From Fimbriimonadaceae bacterium (GTDB taxonomy: Bacteria > Armatimonadota > Fimbriimonadia > Fimbriimonadales > Fimbriimonadaceae), in NCBI GenBank assembly GCA_019694835.1, contig JAIBBE010000215.1, forward strand, positions 1 through 20,015: DNA of 20,015 nt, read 5' to 3'. Both the position numbers and the translations under genes were made by a program. Shown piece by piece: positions 16,479 through 20,015 of the stretch; the stretch's first letter is position 1, and each line of letters starts with the position of its first letter. Under the pieces are notes generated by a model. The model saw only the letters and a program-made list of their open reading frames with translations. It had not been told where the DNA came from and ran no database searches.

Positions 16479-18269
16479 ATGAGTGACGACGTGCAGGCTG
16501 ACGTATTGCTGGCGAATTATCTGCAGGGCTTCGTGTGGGCCGATGAGGACTGGCTCGAGGTCGATGGAGCGGCGGCGACCTACTGGCAGGCTCGGCTGGC
16601 CCAGACCACAACTGTCGACGTCCTGCCCGACGGCCGTACGAAGTGGCGGATCAGAACCCGGATCGTCGAGCAGGTTCCCGATGGTACGGATTCTCACCAG
16701 CTTTGCATGGCGCTCAACCGGTACGCCGCCGGATGGAGCTTCGCCTACGACGCGGAGGAGCGCACCATCGACGCGATTGCCGCGATTTGCGCACTGCCGC
16801 AATGGGACACCTTCTTCCTGCGCCTGTCGGAGAAGGCAAAGCTGAGCGCCTGGATGTCCGACGTACTCGCTGAGCGGATCGCCGAGGCGGTGGGAGGCGT
16901 GGCGGCATTCAGCCACCCGCAGGCTCAGTCCGAGGTCCGGAAGTCCTTCGATGCGACCTACTACTACCTTCAGACGCTGCGCGGTCGTCCCGAGTGGATT
17001 ATGGACCTGACCCGCTATCAATTCCCGTCCGTAGAAGACACCGCCGAAACCATCGCCGGCCTCGTCGGCGTCAAGCCTGACGATGTGTCCTGCGAGTCGC
17101 AGACCATGCGGCTACCCGTTGCGCCCGGTGTCACTCTTGAGGCCGGCTTCGCCAAACACGAGATCGTCGGGGAGAGTTGGCGCAGCGCCCTGTCAACGCC
17201 GTGTCCGTCAATGCCACAGGCGAAGGCGAACTATCTAGCGGACGTCACGTGGCGGCTGTTCCATGATCCGCAGACCAACTTGTTGGGCGGTTGGAGCTAC
17301 GACGGGGACACGCTGCTGTTCCAGCAGTGGAACACGATGTCGGAGGCCCGCAACCAAGAGCAGTTGGGCTCCTACCACGGTCGCCACACTGAGGTTGGTC
17401 TGTGGGGGTTCACCTCCACCCTGAGCGATGTGCTGGGAGCGATGTCACATGAACCCGTCGATGACGATGCAGAGGGTCGGCCGCACAGCGATGCTCGGGA
17501 ACGTGCGGGACAAATCGTGGCGGCGATCGCCGAACAGGCCCGATCCGCGGTGACCGAACGTCGCACGGAAGAGCAGGAGCCGGCCGATCGGCGGCTGCTG
17601 TGGCTTGAGAACCGTCAGACCCTTGCGGTGGCGGTGTGGTTCAACCCGATGGGACCGACCGTCAGCAGCACTGAGGTTTGTGCGCTGCCCGACGGCACGG
17701 AGTACGTCGTGCATTTCCGCCGGCACCCATTTGCGCCCTTCCACTGCGTGCTCGGTCCACTTACGGAAGGCGGCGATGATTCTCAATTATTGAGCGACGC
17801 AACCGATCTGTTGGTCGGTGGGTCACTACCGAACGTTCTCGCACTGTGGGACAACCCAGATGCCACCGCCGCGGACGTCCCCGCCGTGCTGCGGGATCGG
17901 ATCCTCGAGGCCGCCGGCGAGGGCGGCAGAGATTTGGCGGCTGAAGCTGCCTGGATTGAGACGACCATGGGAAATCCGTGGGAGTTCGCGGCCGTCGACC
18001 AAACCGAAGCCGAGCATGTCAAGACCGCCGCCAAGAAGGCCGCAGCTGCCCAGCCCTCCTCCGACGGCGGCTTCGCGGCGTGGTGGGAGAAGGCGTCCAG
18101 CTTCGACAACGTTGTCGCCCACTTCAGGGTCCTACCCGAGGCGTGGGACGGCGCCCTGAACACCCAGAGGGCCTTTGGCAACCTTGGACACTTCGACGTC
18201 GATCCGCTGCTGGTGACCTACTCGAACATCGGCATGCCTGGCCCGGACGACGAACCATCCGACAACTGA
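16479..18269 (+). CDS. Protein of unknown function, 596 residues, possible YbjN/TY-Chap-like domain
   Basis: I do not recognise this protein firmly. Residues about 70-140, with LNRYAAGWSFAYD and a following helix rich in SEKAKLSAWMSDVLAERI, recall the YbjN/type III chaperone-like (TY-Chap) peptide-binding fold, and a second similar unit may lie around 200-330. These are weak pattern impressions. Residues about 330-400 are charged and helical. An alanine/lysine-rich linker near 510-527 precedes a C-terminal segment with AAWWEKASSFDNVVAHFRVLP. No signal peptide, membrane segment or enzyme motif is evident. The ATG follows a purine-rich AAAAGGGGGCGGGG stretch that can serve as a ribosome site. 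It begins 179 bases after res, so it may have its own promoter, and it precedes the methyltransferase-like gene by 46 bases, suggesting co-transcription with that gene. Confidence 0.7.
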   Translation: MSDDVQADVLLANYLQGFVWADEDWLEVDGAAATYWQARLAQTTTVDVLPDGRTKWRIRTRIVEQVPDGTDSHQLCMALNRYAAGWSFAYDAEERTIDAIAAICALPQWDTFFLRLSEKAKLSAWMSDVLAERIAEAVGGVAAFSHPQAQSEVRKSFDATYYYLQTLRGRPEWIMDLTRYQFPSVEDTAETIAGLVGVKPDDVSCESQTMRLPVAPGVTLEAGFAKHEIVGESWRSALSTPCPSMPQAKANYLADVTWRLFHDPQTNLLGGWSYDGDTLLFQQWNTMSEARNQEQLGSYHGRHTEVGLWGFTSTLSDVLGAMSHEPVDDDAEGRPHSDARERAGQIVAAIAEQARSAVTERRTEEQEPADRRLLWLENRQTLAVAVWFNPMGPTVSSTEVCALPDGTEYVVHFRRHPFAPFHCVLGPLTEGGDDSQLLSDATDLLVGGSLPNVLALWDNPDATAADVPAVLRDRILEAAGEGGRDLAAEAAWIETTMGNPWEFAAVDQTEAEHVKTAAKKAAAAQPSSDGGFAAWWEKASSFDNVVAHFRVLPEAWDGALNTQRAFGNLGHFDVDPLLVTYSNIGMPGPDDEPSDN

Positions 18270-18315
18270 GAGCACCTGCCCAGATCGCGTTGAGAAAGCA
18301 AGGGAGACAGCTCAA

Positions 18316-19569
18316 ATGCCGAAATCAATTTCCGTAAATGCCGAGTCAACCGAGTTGAACGCAGACGGCATGCGCCTGAGTCGGGCCTTGGATTCACTAG
18401 ATCTTGTGGACTCCGCGCTTGATGAGGTCGCCTGGATGAGCTGCGTCACCGAGCAGGTCGGCAACGACATCGCCGATGAGTGGTACAACCTTGAAGCGGA
18501 CGTTGTCGAGAGCGAATACGAGTTCACCTACGGCTCTTTCGAGAAGGCGAAAAACTTCTCGGTGGGCTTCAGGTCGGGACCGCTGGCCGCCGAGTGCGCT
18601 TGGATGCTGCCCCGACTGCGGGATGCGATCGACAGAAGCGGACACCCTGAACCGTTCCTGGTGGAGATCGGCGCGGGCCCTGGGGCCGCTGCCGCGGTCT
18701 TGTCTGCGGCCCTGCAGGTACCTGTCATCGCCGTGGACGCCCACCCACTGACCAGCGGGCTGCCTGAGCAGTTTGCGAAGCGCACCGGTGGCAACGTCAC
18801 ATCTCGCATCGCTGACATCGCCGATCTGGCGGACGTTTTGGATGGCCGCAGCCCCGCGGCGGTGTTCGGGATGGGGGTATACCGATACCTGCAGCCCCAT
18901 CAGCATCGCGGGGAGTCCTTCAGCGACTGGTTTGAGATTGAACGAGTCCTTGCCACCCATGAGGTTGACCCGGCTGTCGAGTCCTTCATCGCGGCAATGG
19001 GCGACGCCGATTTGGTGCTTGCCGAATCAATGTGCACGGACTATCTCGCTGAGATGGCCTCGGGATTGTTCAAGTTCGGCTATCAGATCCCCCAAGGGGG
19101 GATCAAGCGCATCACGGGGGCAACGCCGACTGGGCCCACGGTGGTATTCGGAATCCACTTCTCGAAAGCGGATCTGCCGAAGCGGAATCCGAATCTGCTC
19201 ATTGAGATGTGCAGCCCGCTCCCTCGCCCCTACGCTGACTTCGCCTCAGATCCCGACAACGATCCCGCGGCCGAGGCGCTACGGTTGTCGCTGGAACCGA
19301 CGGAGTTCATCGAAGCTGCCGAAGTTGACTACACCGATGGTTCTGGGCGAATGCGCCACGAGGTGTTCGGGTGGGGGAAGTACCTGATCGGACAATACGT
19401 GGCTACGAATCAGGGATATCGCAGCCTGAAGTTCTTCCCGCGAAACGACCTTGAGGCGGTGCTGCAAGCACTTCATGAGGACGAAGCCCAACTCGAGCAG
19501 GCCGGCATGGCGACGGTCTATGAATGCAACCTGCCGGCCCCGCAATGGGGTGGCTCACTCGATACCTAA
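18316..19569 (+). CDS. SAM-dependent methyltransferase-fold protein, substrate unknown
   Basis: A 417-residue protein with a Rossmann-type AdoMet site: motif I FLVEIGAGPGAAAA from residue 114 (E117, G119, G121, G123), then VIAVDAHP with acidic D141, a later IADIADLADVL segment, and AAVFGMGVYRYLQ where motif IV is expected. It lacks the DPPY/NPPY of DNA adenine methyltransferases and the PC motif of cytosine-5 enzymes, so DNA base methylation is not indicated. Residues 1-110 are a helical leader including EVAWMSCVTEQVGNDIADEWYN, and 270-417 form an extra domain. Position 18299-18305 (AAGGGAG) is a suitable ribosome site. It follows the unknown gene at 16479 by 46 bases, in the same direction, so the two likely act together. 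Fold assignment is moderately sure; reaction and substrate are unknown. Confidence 0.72.
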   Translation: MPKSISVNAESTELNADGMRLSRALDSLDLVDSALDEVAWMSCVTEQVGNDIADEWYNLEADVVESEYEFTYGSFEKAKNFSVGFRSGPLAAECAWMLPRLRDAIDRSGHPEPFLVEIGAGPGAAAAVLSAALQVPVIAVDAHPLTSGLPEQFAKRTGGNVTSRIADIADLADVLDGRSPAAVFGMGVYRYLQPHQHRGESFSDWFEIERVLATHEVDPAVESFIAAMGDADLVLAESMCTDYLAEMASGLFKFGYQIPQGGIKRITGATPTGPTVVFGIHFSKADLPKRNPNLLIEMCSPLPRPYADFASDPDNDPAAEALRLSLEPTEFIEAAEVDYTDGSGRMRHEVFGWGKYLIGQYVATNQGYRSLKFFPRNDLEAVLQALHEDEAQLEQAGMATVYECNLPAPQWGGSLDT

Positions 19570-19796
19570 CCCCAGATGATCTCGATGTGCCGCCTCGTGT
19601 CAGACGGAAGGAACAGAGTTCGCTCCTGAAGCCGGCAGAAGCGATCGTCGCAGTGGCGGATAAGCGACCAAGCTGCGCTTGCCTTCACGCACGCATCGCG
19701 GCTTCAAGTTCCGACCATCGATCTTTGTCGGAAGGCCTACATAGACTCGAGCTTCACTGAAAGAGGTTCAGTTCAAGCAAGCGGGGGGGTTAAGTC
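19570..19796. other. Intergenic stretch between methyltransferase-like gene and partial acidic gene
   Basis: These 227 bases carry no credible gene. No clear terminator hairpin or promoter consensus was found. A frame running from inside the methyltransferase gene to 19760 lacks a good start and resembles no family. Confidence 0.4.
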
Positions 19797-20015
19797 GTGA
19801 CTCATCAAAGCGGGGCCGAGCCAGGCAAAGATGTGGATGAAATGAACGAAGACCCCTGGGACGAGGACCCTGCCGACCAGTTGCCCAGTGTGGTCGAGCC
19901 AGGACGTATCAACCTCACGCTGTGGACGAGTGCTCTTGGCGGAGACCCTCAGGCGTATGACATCTCCTTCAACTGGGACGGCGACGATACTGCCGAATGG
20001 TTCGAGGACATAAGT
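19797..20015 (+). CDS. Acidic protein of unknown function, partial, continues beyond window
   Basis: A frame starts with GTG at 19797 behind a G-rich GGGGGGG run (19783-19789, usable as a ribosome site) and stays open for 73 codons to the right edge. About a quarter of the residues are Asp or Glu, concentrated in NEDPWDEDPADQ. After residue 36 the chain looks folded: INLTLWTSALGGDPQAYDISFNWDGDD. No family is recognised. It follows the methyltransferase-like gene by 227 bases in the same direction and could belong to the same set. The start and reality of the gene are supported by frame openness and codon bias only. Confidence 0.55.
   Translation, partial: MTHQSGAEPGKDVDEMNEDPWDEDPADQLPSVVEPGRINLTLWTSALGGDPQAYDISFNWDGDDTAEWFEDIS

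Noticed and set aside
16427..16486. 19-codon leader frame just before the 596-residue gene
   Set aside because: GGAGG is only one base from its ATG, the peptide shows no attenuator features, and the overlap with the next start may be chance.
19524..19760. 78-codon open frame overlapping the end of the methyltransferase-like gene
   Set aside because: It starts inside another gene, lacks a ribosome site, and has no recognisable features.
1..20015. CRISPR array, Cas effector, tRNA, rRNA or insertion sequence
   Set aside because: No regularly spaced repeats, no tRNA-like cloverleaf, no rRNA stretch and no IS transposase other than the Tn7-like genes were seen on either strand.

Overview
The window comes from a GC-rich bacterium, most likely an actinobacterium. 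The reasons are strong G/C bias at third codon positions, frequent GTG/TTG starts, tight ATGA/GTGA/TTGA gene overlaps, and protein families common in Mycobacteriales and their relatives. No 16S gene or other taxonomic marker is present, so the genus cannot be named.

Layout. (1) Positions 1-326 hold the 3' part of a tniQ-like gene that enters from the left and ends early. (2) Positions 327-549 are a gene-free stretch with three or four related short repeats, a candidate transposon end and/or control region. (3) Positions 550-4492 are an intact Tn7-like core, tnsA-tnsB-tnsC, joined by 4-base start/stop overlaps. A long tnsD/tniQ gene on the opposite strand (4482-6611) meets tnsC tail to tail. 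(4) A small XRE-type regulator (6752-7042) is divergent from tniQ. (5) Positions 7319-16299 hold a compact four-gene operon. It encodes a Cas4/RecB-like nuclease protein with Fe-S-type cysteines, a separate Upf1/Dna2-like SF1 helicase, a Type III beta-class adenine methyltransferase (Mod) and a Type III Res helicase-nuclease. (6) Positions 16479-20015 hold a 596-residue protein of unknown function, a SAM-methyltransferase-fold protein, and the start of an acidic protein that runs off the right edge.

How it works together. TnsA and TnsB should cut and join the element ends, TnsC should act as the ATP-dependent matchmaker, and TniQ/TnsD should choose the target. The XRE protein sits between the transposition genes and the cargo and may control either. 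The cargo operon looks like a defence module: a Type III restriction-modification pair co-expressed with a split nuclease plus helicase. I do not recognise this four-gene combination as a named system. The Res nuclease site also departs from the usual (D/E)-X-K form, so the upstream nuclease may supply or supplement DNA cleavage. No CRISPR array, Cas effector, tRNA, rRNA or insertion sequence was seen. The right-hand transposon end is not in the window, so the exact cargo boundary is unknown.
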